A DNA stretch of 64,000 nucleotides, taken from Streptococcus parasanguinis (GTDB lineage: Bacteria; Bacillota; Bacilli; Lactobacillales; Streptococcaceae). Shown here in pieces: positions 1 to 10,747 of this stretch (the first letter of the stretch is position 1; every line of letters begins with the position of its first letter). The DNA lies in the NCBI GenBank assembly GCA_905188195.1, contig CAJJKY010000002.1:124001-188000 (forward strand), given 5' to 3'. The notes under the pieces are model-generated. The model did no database searches, was not told where the DNA came from, and was given only the letters and a program-made list of their open reading frames with translations. Both the position numbers and the translations under genes were made by a program.

Positions 1-17
1 AAGCGTTCGCAGGTATA

Positions 18-31
18 AGAAAGCGATTACA
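18..31 (+). promoter_or_regulatory. candidate CcpA (cre) site upstream of bgaA
   Basis: The 14-mer AGAAAGCGATTACA differs from the cre consensus TGNAANCGNWNNCW only at its first base. It lies 33 bp before the bgaA start codon, where CcpA could repress a host-glycan glycosidase when glucose is present. The window begins too close for the whole promoter to be seen. The match is visible; the function is inferred. Confidence 0.45.
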
Positions 32-63
32 AATTTAATTGTTAATCCTAAGAGGAGGTTTTT

Positions 64-3000
64 ATGGGAAAGTCTTTTTTTGAAAAGCGTCCTGTTTTTA
101 GTATTCGTAAGCTCTCAGTTGGAGCTTGTTCTGTTGTGATTGGGCTTTCTGCCTTGGGTCTTTCAAGGGTCCATGCGGAAGAAAAACCAGCCCTCGAAAG
201 TGAACCGACTTCGATGGAGACACCAAGTGTTGTGACGGAAAATTCAGAAGCGGAAGTTCCTGAAGCTGGTGCAAGAGTTTCAGAAGCTCCAGCTGTCATC
301 ACCCCTACCAGAGTTGAGGAAAAGCCAGCGCCTCAAGGCGAAGGCCAGCCTGTTTCTACTTCATCTGAGCGTGCTACAGGAACGGAAGCAACAGCTGCTC
401 CAGATCAAAATCGTGTAGCGGAGGATATTGTGCAAGATCGAGAACGTGATTTTAATAAAGATTGGTATTTTAAATTAAATGCAGCTCCTGGTGCAGAAGG
501 GCGTCAAGTGGATGTCAAGGATTGGAAAAAATTAGATCTTCCTCATGACTGGTCTATTTTCTTTGATTTCGATCACAACTCTCCTGCTCAAAATGAAGGG
601 GGACAATTAAACGGAGGGGATGCTTGGTATCGTAAGACCTTCCGTTTGGACGACAAGGATCTAGATAAGAAGGTCCGCTTGGAATTTGGCGGGGTTTATA
701 TGGATTCCAAAGTCTATGTGAACGGACAATTCGTTGGTCATTATCCAAATGGCTACAATGCCTTTTCTTATGATATTACTCCTTATTTGAATGCGGATGG
801 AAGCGAGAATACCATCGCCGTTCATGTGGTCAATCAACAACCAAGTAGCCGTTGGTATTCTGGTAGCGGGATTTACCGGGATGTTAAGCTGAGTGTAACG
901 GACAAGGTTCATTTAGCGCAGTATGGGACTACGATTACGACCCCTCAGTTGGAAAAACAGCAAAATGGGGCAGTGGATACAGTGGTGAAGAGCCGCATTG
1001 TCAACCAAGATGATCAAGCTCATAGTATTTATGCGGAATATGAAATTGTCGATCAAAATGGCCAAGTGGTGAGCGAAAAAACGCGCACTGAAGCACAAGC
1101 TGTTCTAGCAGGTCAAGCGATCAACCTTTCTCAAACCTTGCATGTTGAAAAACCAACCCTCTGGGATGTGAAAACGGATCATCCAGCTCTCTATACCTTG
1201 TATACGCGGGTTTATCGGGATTCGCAGTTGGTCGATGTGCAAAAGGAACGCTTTGGTTATCGCTATCTCAACTGGACACCAGAAGGTGGCTTCTTCCTCA
1301 ATGGGGTGGCGACGAAATTCCACGGGGTATCCCTTCACCATGACCACGGGGCTCTTGGAGCTGAGGAAAATTACAAGGCTGAATACCGTCGTCTCAAACA
1401 GATGAAGGACATGGGGGTCAATGCGATTCGGACGACCCACAACCCAGCCAGTGAACAAACCTTAAAAATTGCTGCTGAGTTGGGCTTGATGGTCCAAGAA
1501 GAAGCCTTTGATACCTGGTATGGTGGCAAGAAACAATACGATTATGGTCGTTTCTTTGAAAAAGATGCCACTCACCCAGAAGCTCGGAAAGGGGATACTT
1601 GGTCCGATTACGATCTACGAACCATGGTAGAGCGGGGCAAGAACAATCCAGCCATTGTCATGTGGTCAATCGGTAACGAAGTCGGTGAAGCAGATGGTTC
1701 AGACAAATCTGTCGCAACTGTTCGTCGGTTAGTCAAGACCATCAAGGACGTGGATGCAACCCGCTATGTCACCATGGGAGCTGATAAATTCCGCTTTGGT
1801 GATGGATCAGGAGGCCATGAAAAGGTAGCAGCAGAGCTCGATGCGGTTGGATTTAACTATTCAGAAGCCAACTATGAAAGCTTACGGGCCAAACATCCAA
1901 ACTGGCTCATTTATGGTTCGGAAACCTCTTCTGCAACGCGGACACGGGGCTCTTACTACCATCCTGAAAGAGAATGGGTCGGCAGCAACCAAGAAGACCG
2001 CCACTATGAACAATCAGACTACGGCAATGACCGGGTTGGTTGGGGTCGGACAGCAACCGCCTCTTGGACCTTTGACCGTGATCATGCCGGCTATGCAGGA
2101 CAATTTATCTGGACTGGTACGGACTATATCGGTGAGCCAACCCCATGGCACAACCAAAATGACACACCTGTGAAAAGTTCTTATTTCGGTATTGTCGATA
2201 CTGCCGGCCTTCCAAAGAATGATTTTTACCTTTACCAAAGTCAATGGGTATCGGCCGAGAAACATCCAATGGTTCATCTCTTGCCACATTGGAACTGGGA
2301 CAATCCAGAATTAGCCAATCGTGTCATGGATGAAGAAGGACGGATTCCTGTTCGGACCTTCTCCAATGCCCACAGTGTGGAATTGATTGTCAATGGGGAA
2401 TCACAAGGAGTGAAGACCTTTACCAAGAAGACCACAGCTGATGGCCGGACCTACCAAGAAGGGGCAAATCCGGATGAACTCTATCTAGAGTGGTTGGTCC
2501 CTTATGTGCCAGGTAAAGTGGAAGCTATTGCGCGCAACGAAGCGGGTGAAGTGATTGCGAAAGATCAAGTCGAAACAGCCGGCAAGCCTGCGGGTGTCCG
2601 TTTGTTAAAAGAAGAACACGCGATTGCAGCGGACGGCAAGGATTTGACCTATATTACCTATGAAATCGTCGATGAAGAAGGGCGTGTCGTGCCAACTGCC
2701 AATAATTTGGTGCATTTCCATTTGCATGGACAAGGCCAAATTGTCGGTGTCGACAATGGGGAACAAGCCAGCCGTGAACGCTACAAAGCGCAGGAAGATG
2801 GCTCATGGCAACGCAAAGCCTTCAACGGCAAAGGGGTGGTCATTGTCAAATCAACCGAGCAGGCGGGTGCCTTTACTCTGTATGCAGACTCAGATCGCTT
2901 GCAATCAGACCAAGTCAGCCTCTTTACAGGTAAGAAGGACCAAGCAGAACGCACTGTATTAGGTGTGGAACCTGTTCGACAAAGTGCTTATCTAGGAGAA

Positions 3001-6000
3001 GAGCCAACCTTGCCAAGTAAGGTCAATGTGGTCTATAGCGATGGCAAAGCCCAAGAAGAAGCCGTTGAATGGGATGCAGCAGACTATAGCCGTGCTGGCC
3101 AAGTCCGTGTGACAGGTCATGTTCAAGGACGCACGGTCGAAGCTCTGGTCGATGTGATCGGCGTGGAACAAGTCCTTCCAGTTATCAAACAAATCCCACA
3201 GGGAGCAGATCTAGCGACGGTGGATAAAGCTGTGCAATTAGTCTTCACCGATGGGACTACTGCTCACTATGAGGTCGATCAATGGACCTTGGAAGCTGGT
3301 CAAGAAGATCAGTTGTTCACACCAGGAGCACGCTTGAAGGCGACAGGACTCCTAGGCAATGGGGAAACGGTCCAAGCGACACTAGTGGTTGCAGGAGGAG
3401 ATGTAGCCAAGGCTAAGAAACCAACGGTTCAGCTAGATGGAGTAGCCCTTCCAAAATTTGGTAGTGGCAACCATACTATTTTCCGCTCCCTTGCTTATGG
3501 TCAAGAGCCAGGTCAAGTCACAGCAAGTGCAGAAAATGCTCAAGTGACGGTCCTACAAGCTAGCCGCGAAAATGGTTTGAAAGCTCAAATCTTTGTAACG
3601 GCTAAGGATACGGGAGCTGTCCAGACCTATGTGGTCCAATTCCAAGAAGAAAGTCCACAGATCCAGCGCCTAGAATTGCGTCTGCCAGAAGGACAAGAAC
3701 TCAAGGAAGACCAAACGGTACCACTTGAAGTCATTGCCCATTACCAAGATGGTAGCCAGGCAAGTCTCCAAGCAGATCAAATCGATGTGAAGACAAGAGC
3801 TGGTAGCCAAGGAAAAGCCGTCGCAACCAATAAAGGTTTGGAATTGCGGGAAGCAGGATTGGTTCATTTAGAAGCCAACTACCAAGGACAAACGGGAGAA
3901 GTCAGCTTTACCATCACGCCAAATCCTGAAGAAAAGACGGTTGTCAAGGTGCGTCCTGTACGAATCAGCACCGATCGAAACGTTTTGCCAGCTCTTCCAG
4001 AGACTGTCTTGGTTGAGTATGACAAGGGATTCCCGAAAGAAAAACGCGTGACCTGGGATGCTGTGACCGCAGATCAAGTCAAGGATTACCATAGCTTTAC
4101 AGTCACCGGTCATGTAGAGGGTGTGGAAAAAGAAGCCCAAGCCCAAGTCACAGTTGAAGGCATTATCGCTGTAGAAGAAGTCAGCACCACCACTCCAGTC
4201 GGCGAAAAACCAGCTCTTCCAGAAAGCGTGCGGACCTATCACTCTAATGGTAAGACCTATACTGCTAAGGTGGCCTGGGATGCGGTTGATCCGCAACTCT
4301 TGGCTAAAGAAGGAGAAGTTGTCCTAGCCGGTCGTGTAGAAGGAACGGCTCTTCCAACACGTCTTCATATTCGTGTTTCCGCAAACACGGTTAAGGGTGC
4401 CAACGTTGCAGAGCAATGGACAGGATCTGTCTTGCCACTCGCTTTTGCAAGTGACTCTAACGATGCAGATCCAGTTGCTAAGGTCAATGACAAGGTCATC
4501 TCCTTTACCGATGCTCCGGCTAACCGTTGGACCAACTGGGGTCGTAACAATGCGGAAGATTCGGTTGGTATCTTATTTGGGTATTCTGGTATCTTGACCA
4601 AGCGAGCAGTGGACAATCTCCATGTTGGTTTCCACGAAGACCACGGCGTTGGAGCTCCAAGTGAGTATGTGATTGAGTACTATACAGGGGAACAAATCCC
4701 AACTGTTCCAAGCAATCCAAATCGTGTTAAAGACGAAACAGACCATCCATTTAACAATCCAGCCAACTGGAAAGAAGTCAGCAACCTAACCGTTGAAGAA
4801 CCGGTAGCAGCTGGTAAGATGAATCATTTCAGTTTTGATAAAGTCGACACCTATGCTGTTCGTATTCGTATGAAGACGCCAGAAGGCAAGCATGGAAGCT
4901 CTATTTCAGAGATTCAGATCTTTGCCAATAAGGTTGCGCCAGAAGAAAAGAGCCAGTTGACCATTCGCGTCAATGGCGATGTATTGCCAGGTGTCAACCC
5001 AAGTGTGACCGATTATTACATCGATGCGCGTGATCGGGCTTATCCACAAGTGGAAGCGACAGCCAGCCATCACGGCCTTGCAACGGTTGTGCCAAGTGTC
5101 CATGAAGGGGAGCCAATCCGTGTCATCCATAAAGCGGAAGATGGTACCATCTTACAAGAATATCGCCTCCATCTCACAAGTGATGCAGAAAAACTGAAAC
5201 AAGCTGCCCCAGTAGCAGTGGAAGCAGGTAGCCGCTTTGTGAAAGTCGGTCAAGATCTGGTTCTACCATCTACCGTAGGTGTCTACTTCAAAGGGGATAC
5301 AGGCTATGAACGCAAGGAGCTTACGGTGGATTGGCAGGCTGTCCCAGCTGATGCGCTTTCTCATGAAGGAAGCTTCACGCTGGAAGGAAAAGTCATTGGC
5401 TATGATCTGAGAGCTCAGCTGACCGTCCGGGTGTCAGAAAAGACAGGAGAAAACCTTTCTGTAAACCGTGATTACAATGCAGACGATACCAGGGCATTTG
5501 CCAGTGAAACCAATGATCTCGATCCAAATCAAATCGACTATATCGATTACATCAACGATGGTGGCTACAACGAGTATTACCGTTGGACCAACTGGAAGAG
5601 AGAACCGGATCAAACTGAAGTATTTGCTGGTCTTATCTTCAAGAAAAATGGTCAAGTAACAGAGCGTTTGGTCAATAAAGTAGCGGTCGACTTCTTTGCA
5701 GATCAGGAAACAGGTCTGCCAACGAAAACTGTTCTTGAACGCTATATTGGTCCAGACTTTGAGGTTCCGGATGATTATGGCAATCTGAAGAATCTTCCAG
5801 ATCATCCATTTAACCAAGCCTCTAACTGGGAAGAAATTCCTTATAGCTTGGATTATGACTTTGAAGCTGGCTATATCTCTAACCTCAGCTTCAATGAAAC
5901 CAGAACGAAAGCCATCCGTTTAAGAATGGTCCGTGATGAAAATCTAAAAGGAATTGGAATCGTTGAATTGAGTGCCTATGCTCCAACAGAAGAGGCCCAG

Positions 6001-6918
6001 GCAACAACTGATGTCACGATCCAAGTGAATGGCAAAGACCTAGAAGGTTTTAAACCAGATGTGCCAGATTATCATCTAGAGTATGAGGGAGATCGTCCAA
6101 TCGTTTCAGCACAAGGCAAGAATGGAACAGCCGTTACGGTCATCGATGCTAAAAGTGCCAATGCTCCGGTTCTTGTCAAGGTTGTCTCAGAAGATGGCAA
6201 GCTCGAAAAAGTATATCAACTTTCTCTATCCGCAAAAACACCTACAGGCTCAGCCATTCCCGAAGAAGGGGTTAAGAATCTGGTCCACACCAAACCAGAG
6301 TTGGTGATTGAGCCAGAAGAGATGGATTTTGAACGCCTAGAACGTCCAAATGCGGATCTTCCAAAAGGTGAGAAACGTGTGGTTCAAGAAGGTCAAAAAG
6401 GCCGCAAATTGCGCTTGGTGGAAGTTTCTCAAGAAAATGGTGTGGAAAGCCGGAAGGAACTGGATGCCTTTGTAGAGCTAGATCCAGTGGCAGAAATTAC
6501 AGAGGTGGGCACTAAAGAAGTACTTCCAGACACTCCACAACCAGAGCCACAGCCAGAACCTCAGCCACAACCAGAGCCACAACCGCAACCACAGCCAGAG
6601 CCGCAACCGCGGCCAGAGCCACAACCGCTTCCGAACCCAGAACATCCTCATGGCTCAGAAGGACCAGTAGCTGCCGCAACTCCTCAAGCATCTCTTGAGG
6701 TCAAAGCGGTACGTCAGGAAGGGACAGATGCAGTAGGGAAGGAAGTCGAGAAAACAGCTCAAACGCCAGCAGTTTCGCCTGCTCCAGTTTCCGAAGGAAG
6801 GTTGCCAAATACAGGAACGGAAGAAAGCGTCGCAAGCCTCGTTGCTGGAATCCTAGCGGCAGGCCTTGCCAGTGCTGTGCTGGACGATCAGAAAAAAAGA
6901 GCCAAAAAGGCCAAGTAA
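64..6918 (+). CDS. bgaA: cell-wall-anchored beta-galactosidase, BgaA-like (GH2)
   Basis: Extracellular exo-beta-galactosidase that would remove terminal galactose from host N-glycans and LacNAc. The 2284 residues begin with a YSIRK-type signal (FSIRKLSVG, cleavage after VHA). GH2 sugar-binding, Ig-like and TIM-barrel domains cover roughly residues 115-800. The acid/base Glu is E539 in MWSIGNE and the nucleophile is E620 in YGSETSS. Bacterial Ig-like Big_4 repeats follow (about 960-1440), then two CBM71-like galactose-binding modules (about 1445-1620 and 1795-1970), a G5 domain (about 2070-2150), a Pro-Glu-Gln-rich wall spacer and LPNTG at about 2247 with a hydrophobic, basic tail. This order and length match pneumococcal BgaA. 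The start has the SD AGAGGAGG. It probably forms an operon-like pair with the fucosidase downstream. Confidence 0.95.
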   Translation: MGKSFFEKRPVFSIRKLSVGACSVVIGLSALGLSRVHAEEKPALESEPTSMETPSVVTENSEAEVPEAGARVSEAPAVITPTRVEEKPAPQGEGQPVSTSSERATGTEATAAPDQNRVAEDIVQDRERDFNKDWYFKLNAAPGAEGRQVDVKDWKKLDLPHDWSIFFDFDHNSPAQNEGGQLNGGDAWYRKTFRLDDKDLDKKVRLEFGGVYMDSKVYVNGQFVGHYPNGYNAFSYDITPYLNADGSENTIAVHVVNQQPSSRWYSGSGIYRDVKLSVTDKVHLAQYGTTITTPQLEKQQNGAVDTVVKSRIVNQDDQAHSIYAEYEIVDQNGQVVSEKTRTEAQAVLAGQAINLSQTLHVEKPTLWDVKTDHPALYTLYTRVYRDSQLVDVQKERFGYRYLNWTPEGGFFLNGVATKFHGVSLHHDHGALGAEENYKAEYRRLKQMKDMGVNAIRTTHNPASEQTLKIAAELGLMVQEEAFDTWYGGKKQYDYGRFFEKDATHPEARKGDTWSDYDLRTMVERGKNNPAIVMWSIGNEVGEADGSDKSVATVRRLVKTIKDVDATRYVTMGADKFRFGDGSGGHEKVAAELDAVGFNYSEANYESLRAKHPNWLIYGSETSSATRTRGSYYHPEREWVGSNQEDRHYEQSDYGNDRVGWGRTATASWTFDRDHAGYAGQFIWTGTDYIGEPTPWHNQNDTPVKSSYFGIVDTAGLPKNDFYLYQSQWVSAEKHPMVHLLPHWNWDNPELANRVMDEEGRIPVRTFSNAHSVELIVNGESQGVKTFTKKTTADGRTYQEGANPDELYLEWLVPYVPGKVEAIARNEAGEVIAKDQVETAGKPAGVRLLKEEHAIAADGKDLTYITYEIVDEEGRVVPTANNLVHFHLHGQGQIVGVDNGEQASRERYKAQEDGSWQRKAFNGKGVVIVKSTEQAGAFTLYADSDRLQSDQVSLFTGKKDQAERTVLGVEPVRQSAYLGEEPTLPSKVNVVYSDGKAQEEAVEWDAADYSRAGQVRVTGHVQGRTVEALVDVIGVEQVLPVIKQIPQGADLATVDKAVQLVFTDGTTAHYEVDQWTLEAGQEDQLFTPGARLKATGLLGNGETVQATLVVAGGDVAKAKKPTVQLDGVALPKFGSGNHTIFRSLAYGQEPGQVTASAENAQVTVLQASRENGLKAQIFVTAKDTGAVQTYVVQFQEESPQIQRLELRLPEGQELKEDQTVPLEVIAHYQDGSQASLQADQIDVKTRAGSQGKAVATNKGLELREAGLVHLEANYQGQTGEVSFTITPNPEEKTVVKVRPVRISTDRNVLPALPETVLVEYDKGFPKEKRVTWDAVTADQVKDYHSFTVTGHVEGVEKEAQAQVTVEGIIAVEEVSTTTPVGEKPALPESVRTYHSNGKTYTAKVAWDAVDPQLLAKEGEVVLAGRVEGTALPTRLHIRVSANTVKGANVAEQWTGSVLPLAFASDSNDADPVAKVNDKVISFTDAPANRWTNWGRNNAEDSVGILFGYSGILTKRAVDNLHVGFHEDHGVGAPSEYVIEYYTGEQIPTVPSNPNRVKDETDHPFNNPANWKEVSNLTVEEPVAAGKMNHFSFDKVDTYAVRIRMKTPEGKHGSSISEIQIFANKVAPEEKSQLTIRVNGDVLPGVNPSVTDYYIDARDRAYPQVEATASHHGLATVVPSVHEGEPIRVIHKAEDGTILQEYRLHLTSDAEKLKQAAPVAVEAGSRFVKVGQDLVLPSTVGVYFKGDTGYERKELTVDWQAVPADALSHEGSFTLEGKVIGYDLRAQLTVRVSEKTGENLSVNRDYNADDTRAFASETNDLDPNQIDYIDYINDGGYNEYYRWTNWKREPDQTEVFAGLIFKKNGQVTERLVNKVAVDFFADQETGLPTKTVLERYIGPDFEVPDDYGNLKNLPDHPFNQASNWEEIPYSLDYDFEAGYISNLSFNETRTKAIRLRMVRDENLKGIGIVELSAYAPTEEAQATTDVTIQVNGKDLEGFKPDVPDYHLEYEGDRPIVSAQGKNGTAVTVIDAKSANAPVLVKVVSEDGKLEKVYQLSLSAKTPTGSAIPEEGVKNLVHTKPELVIEPEEMDFERLERPNADLPKGEKRVVQEGQKGRKLRLVEVSQENGVESRKELDAFVELDPVAEITEVGTKEVLPDTPQPEPQPEPQPQPEPQPQPQPEPQPRPEPQPLPNPEHPHGSEGPVAAATPQASLEVKAVRQEGTDAVGKEVEKTAQTPAVSPAPVSEGRLPNTGTEESVASLVAGILAAGLASAVLDDQKKRAKKAK

Positions 6919-6959
6919 AACAGCTAGAGAAACTAGTAAAAAACGGTGAAAAGTTCACA

Positions 6960-7000
6960 GGTAAAAAGAAGGAGGATGGGGAAGCCCCACCCTCTTTACC
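6960..7000 (+). other. intercistronic stem-loop between bgaA and the fucosidase gene
   Basis: GGTAAA pairs with TTTACC and GAGGATGGGG with CCCCACCCTC (one mismatch) around an AAG loop. No T-tract follows, so it looks more like an mRNA processing, stability or attenuation hairpin than a full terminator. It ends 22 bp before the next start codon. Confidence 0.5.
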
Positions 7001-7022
7001 TGGTGACATAAAGGAATGGAAT

Positions 7023-10000
7023 ATGGGAAAAAGATTAGTTGATCAGAGAAATCGATTTGGCATTCGTAAACTCTCAGTAGGTGTCTGCTCGGTAGTCGTA
7101 GCGACTTGTTTTTTAGGAACTACTACCAGTTACGCAGAGGAACAAGCTGAGAGGAGTGAAACTCGCGAAGAACGGGTTGAAACAAGCAATGCAGGAGATC
7201 AAGGAAAGGAGGAGAAAACTGTGAACGAGCACCAAGAACAATCAGAACAGCCCTCAGCAGCTACTAGTGAGAAAGAAAATCGCACAGTCAGTCAAGGGAC
7301 AGAAGCAAGCCAACCAGCCACTTCTCTAAACGAGGAGACTGAGATTGCGGATTACGGACCGCTTCCAAGCAAGGCCCAAATGCAATACCACCGCGAAGAA
7401 CTAGCAGCTTTCATCCACTTTGGGATGAATACTTACTACGATCGTGAGTGGGGAGATGGGCAAGAAGATCCTTATTATTTCTATCCAGAGCATCTGGATA
7501 CCGATCAGTGGATCAAAACCCTGAAAGATGCTGGCTTTAAACGGACGATCATGGTCGTCAAGCACCACGATGGCTTCCTCTTGTACCCTTCCAAATACAC
7601 CGACCATACCATTGCCAAAAGTGGTTGGAAGGAAGGAAAAGGTGATGTCCTAGCCGAGGTTTCTGCTTCTGCCAGCAAGTATGACATGGACATGGGAGTC
7701 TACCTCTCACCTTGGGATGCTCACAGCCCGCTCTACCATGTGGATACAGAGGACCAATACAATGAATACTATCTCAACCAGCTTAAGGAAATCCTTGAAG
7801 ATCCAAAATATGGGAACAAGGGCAAGTTCGTAGAAGTCTGGATGGATGGAGCGCGTGGCGATGGGGCTCAAAAAGTCACCTATACCTTTGACAAGTGGTT
7901 TGAAGCCATTCGCAAGGCCCAAGGGGATATTGCTATCTTCTCAGCTGAGCCGACCAATGTTCGTTGGATTGGAAATGAAAAGGGGATTGCCGGAGATCCG
8001 GTTTGGCAAAAGGTCAATCCAGATAAGATCCGCAACAATCCATCCAACAGCTACCTCAATCACGGGGATCCGGAAGGGAAGCAATACTCAGTGGGAGAAG
8101 CCGATGTCTCTATTCGCTCCGGCTGGTTCTACCATGACAATCAAGAGCCTAAGTCCTTGCGCGAATTGATGGACATTTACTTCAAATCGGTCGGCCGTGG
8201 AACTCCACTCTTGCTCAATATTCCACCCAACCAAGACGGAAAATTTGCGGATGCCGATGTGGCCCGTTTGAAAGAATTCCGTCAGATCTTGGACCAACTC
8301 TACAGTGTGAACTATGCGGCAGGAGCTTTGGTAGAAGCTGACTCGACACGACGCAATCCTCTCTACAAGGCCAGCCATTTGACAGATGGTGATGAAAAGA
8401 CCAGTTGGGCCCCTGCAGATGATGCCAAGACCGGATCTTTTGTCCTGGATCTTGGAAAAGAACAGCATTTTGATGTGGTAGAGCTCAAAGAAACCATCGA
8501 GAAAGGCCAACGGATTTCTGGCTTCACCATTGATGTGGCTGTGAATGGCCAATGGGTTCCTTATGGGGCTGGCTCAACTGTAGGATACCGCCGATTGATC
8601 AAAGGGCAACCAGTTGATAGTCGCTATATCCGGGTGTCCATCACCGATGCCCAAGCTACTCCAATCTTGAACGGAGTCTCTGTCTATAAGACGCCAGCCA
8701 GCATTGAAGAAACTGATGGCTATCCGCTTGGTTTGACTTATCATTCTGACCGGACTGCTGACCGGGCCAATGGTCAGTGGAATGAAGAGGGAGAAGGCGT
8801 TCGAGGCACCTCTATGTGGACCAAGGAAAAGGGAGCTTCGGTGACCTATCAGTTTGAAGGCACTAAGGCCTATGTGGTCGCAACTGTCGACCCTGGTCAT
8901 GGGGAAATGGATGTCTATGTCGATGGCCAAAAGCTAGCGACCGTCAATACCCAAAGCCCAAGCCGCAAACGTAGCCAAAAGGTCTATGAAACACCGGATT
9001 TGACAGCAGGATCTCACACCTTGACCTTGGTCAATAGCAAGGGAGATGCGATCGCAACGGAAGGGATTTATGCCCTCAATAACCAAGAAAAGGGGATCTT
9101 TGAGTTTGCCCAGCCAATCCTAGCTGTTAAGAAAGGCGACCCAGCGCAAGTCGTCGTCAAGAGAAAAGGTGGCTCTAAAGGGAGTGCCAGTCTCAAATTG
9201 ATCACAGAACCGGGAACAGGGGTTCATGGTAAGGTCTACAAAGATACCAACGTCACCCTTGAGTTCGCAGATGGAGAGACGGAAAAAACAGTCCAAGTTC
9301 CAACCCTTGATTTTGCAGGGAAAGCTACCGATGTCTATGACTTTAAGGTCAAATTGCTCCATCCGGATCAAGGAAGCCTGGTCGGCTTTATTCCAGAACT
9401 GACAGTCCAAGTGATGAATGAAGACCAGTTGCCAGAAAATCGCAAAGAAGTGGATGACCAAGATCCAAAACTGCACTATAGCCAAGGCTGGCATCATGAG
9501 ACAGACAATCCAAACTTCTCAAATGGCACAGAATCTTGGTCTAGCTTTAACCAAGTGACCGATGAAGAAGGCAAGAAACACATTGAAGTGACCATTACCT
9601 TTAAGGGCACCGGCGTGGAGGTCCGAGGAGTGGTTGATCCAAGTCATGGGCTCTACAGCGTCACCCTGGATGGAAAAGAAATGGCCTTCGAAGAAGGTCG
9701 GGGCCATGATTATGAGATCGAAGGCGATCATTATTTCAGTGGCTACGGAGATCAACGCAAGCTCGACCAGAGTTTGGTCAATCTACAAGGCCTAGCAAAA
9801 GGCTACCACCAGCTACGCCTGCATCTGGATCCAGCCCTCAATGATCCTCAGTCATCTAGAGCCATCCAGGTGGACCGATTTGTCCTCTCAGGGAAAGATA
9901 GTCAGCTGCTCAGTCAAGAAGAGCTGCAACAGATCATCAGAGAAGGAGTAGAAAAGATCAAGGCTACTTCTCTCGATCGCTTGAAAGCAGACCTCAAACC

Positions 10001-10733
10001 GACGGTTCAAGGACAATTGACGGACTTGACTCAGTTGTTGGATCAAGAGCGACCAGATTTGGTTGCTGCAGCCAATCAAGTCGAAGCCCTTGAAACCATC
10101 TTAGAAGATGCTCACAATTATGAACCCCTGACGCAAACACGCCCAGAAGAAGGTATTCGGGATTTGATTCTTGAAAAGCCAGAACTTCTCATCGAAGCGG
10201 AGGAGATTCCATTTGAGAGTCAAACACGTGAGAACAAGGACTTGGCCAAGGGCGAAAGCCGGATCCTTCAAGCAGGAAAGGTCGGACGCCGGTTGAAATT
10301 GATCGAGGTTCGACAAGAAGAAGGCAAAGAAATTCGGACAGAAGTCGATGCCTTTGTCGAAGTGGAGGCCCAGGACCAGATCACAGAAGTCGGAACGAAG
10401 GAAGCGGAAAAAAGTCCGTTGATAGCTGATATGCCGACTCCAACCACTCCTGTCACCCCAAGTAAGGTGCAACCAGAAGTTATGACTCTTTCTCAAGCTG
10501 AAGACAAAAAAGAAAAAGGAAGACCTGTTCTCTTGCAACCGAAAACCCCAGAAGCAGTTTCTGTTTCGACTTTAGACCATCCGGAAAAAGAAGTGGTTAA
10601 AAGTCCTTCTCTACAATCGGAAGGAAAACTTCCTCAAACCGGTACAAAAGAAAGTGGATTGTTTGCTTGGTTAGGCCTTCTTGGTCTAGGATTCTTGGGC
10701 GGAGGCGCGAAATTTGCTCGTCGCAAAGAGTAG
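7023..10733 (+). CDS. cell-wall-anchored alpha-L-fucosidase (GH29)
   Basis: Extracellular retaining alpha-L-fucosidase of 1236 residues. A YSIRK-type signal (FGIRKLSVG, cleavage near SYA) is followed by a GH29 catalytic domain at about 110-425, with the likely nucleophile D275 in VWMDGARG. Next come an F5/8C (CBM32-like) module at about 430-560, two related beta-rich modules (about 565-690 and 815-960), a Calx-beta-like stretch between them, a helical segment, and a G5 domain (about 1042-1125) closely resembling that of BgaA upstream. LPQTG lies at about 1203 with a membrane tail and RRKE. Removing alpha-1,3/4 fucose would expose galactose for the neighbouring BgaA. Linkage specificity cannot be read from sequence. 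Confidence 0.9.
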   Translation: MGKRLVDQRNRFGIRKLSVGVCSVVVATCFLGTTTSYAEEQAERSETREERVETSNAGDQGKEEKTVNEHQEQSEQPSAATSEKENRTVSQGTEASQPATSLNEETEIADYGPLPSKAQMQYHREELAAFIHFGMNTYYDREWGDGQEDPYYFYPEHLDTDQWIKTLKDAGFKRTIMVVKHHDGFLLYPSKYTDHTIAKSGWKEGKGDVLAEVSASASKYDMDMGVYLSPWDAHSPLYHVDTEDQYNEYYLNQLKEILEDPKYGNKGKFVEVWMDGARGDGAQKVTYTFDKWFEAIRKAQGDIAIFSAEPTNVRWIGNEKGIAGDPVWQKVNPDKIRNNPSNSYLNHGDPEGKQYSVGEADVSIRSGWFYHDNQEPKSLRELMDIYFKSVGRGTPLLLNIPPNQDGKFADADVARLKEFRQILDQLYSVNYAAGALVEADSTRRNPLYKASHLTDGDEKTSWAPADDAKTGSFVLDLGKEQHFDVVELKETIEKGQRISGFTIDVAVNGQWVPYGAGSTVGYRRLIKGQPVDSRYIRVSITDAQATPILNGVSVYKTPASIEETDGYPLGLTYHSDRTADRANGQWNEEGEGVRGTSMWTKEKGASVTYQFEGTKAYVVATVDPGHGEMDVYVDGQKLATVNTQSPSRKRSQKVYETPDLTAGSHTLTLVNSKGDAIATEGIYALNNQEKGIFEFAQPILAVKKGDPAQVVVKRKGGSKGSASLKLITEPGTGVHGKVYKDTNVTLEFADGETEKTVQVPTLDFAGKATDVYDFKVKLLHPDQGSLVGFIPELTVQVMNEDQLPENRKEVDDQDPKLHYSQGWHHETDNPNFSNGTESWSSFNQVTDEEGKKHIEVTITFKGTGVEVRGVVDPSHGLYSVTLDGKEMAFEEGRGHDYEIEGDHYFSGYGDQRKLDQSLVNLQGLAKGYHQLRLHLDPALNDPQSSRAIQVDRFVLSGKDSQLLSQEELQQIIREGVEKIKATSLDRLKADLKPTVQGQLTDLTQLLDQERPDLVAAANQVEALETILEDAHNYEPLTQTRPEEGIRDLILEKPELLIEAEEIPFESQTRENKDLAKGESRILQAGKVGRRLKLIEVRQEEGKEIRTEVDAFVEVEAQDQITEVGTKEAEKSPLIADMPTPTTPVTPSKVQPEVMTLSQAEDKKEKGRPVLLQPKTPEAVSVSTLDHPEKEVVKSPSLQSEGKLPQTGTKESGLFAWLGLLGLGFLGGGAKFARRKE

Positions 10734-10747
10734 CTCACTCTTTGCAT

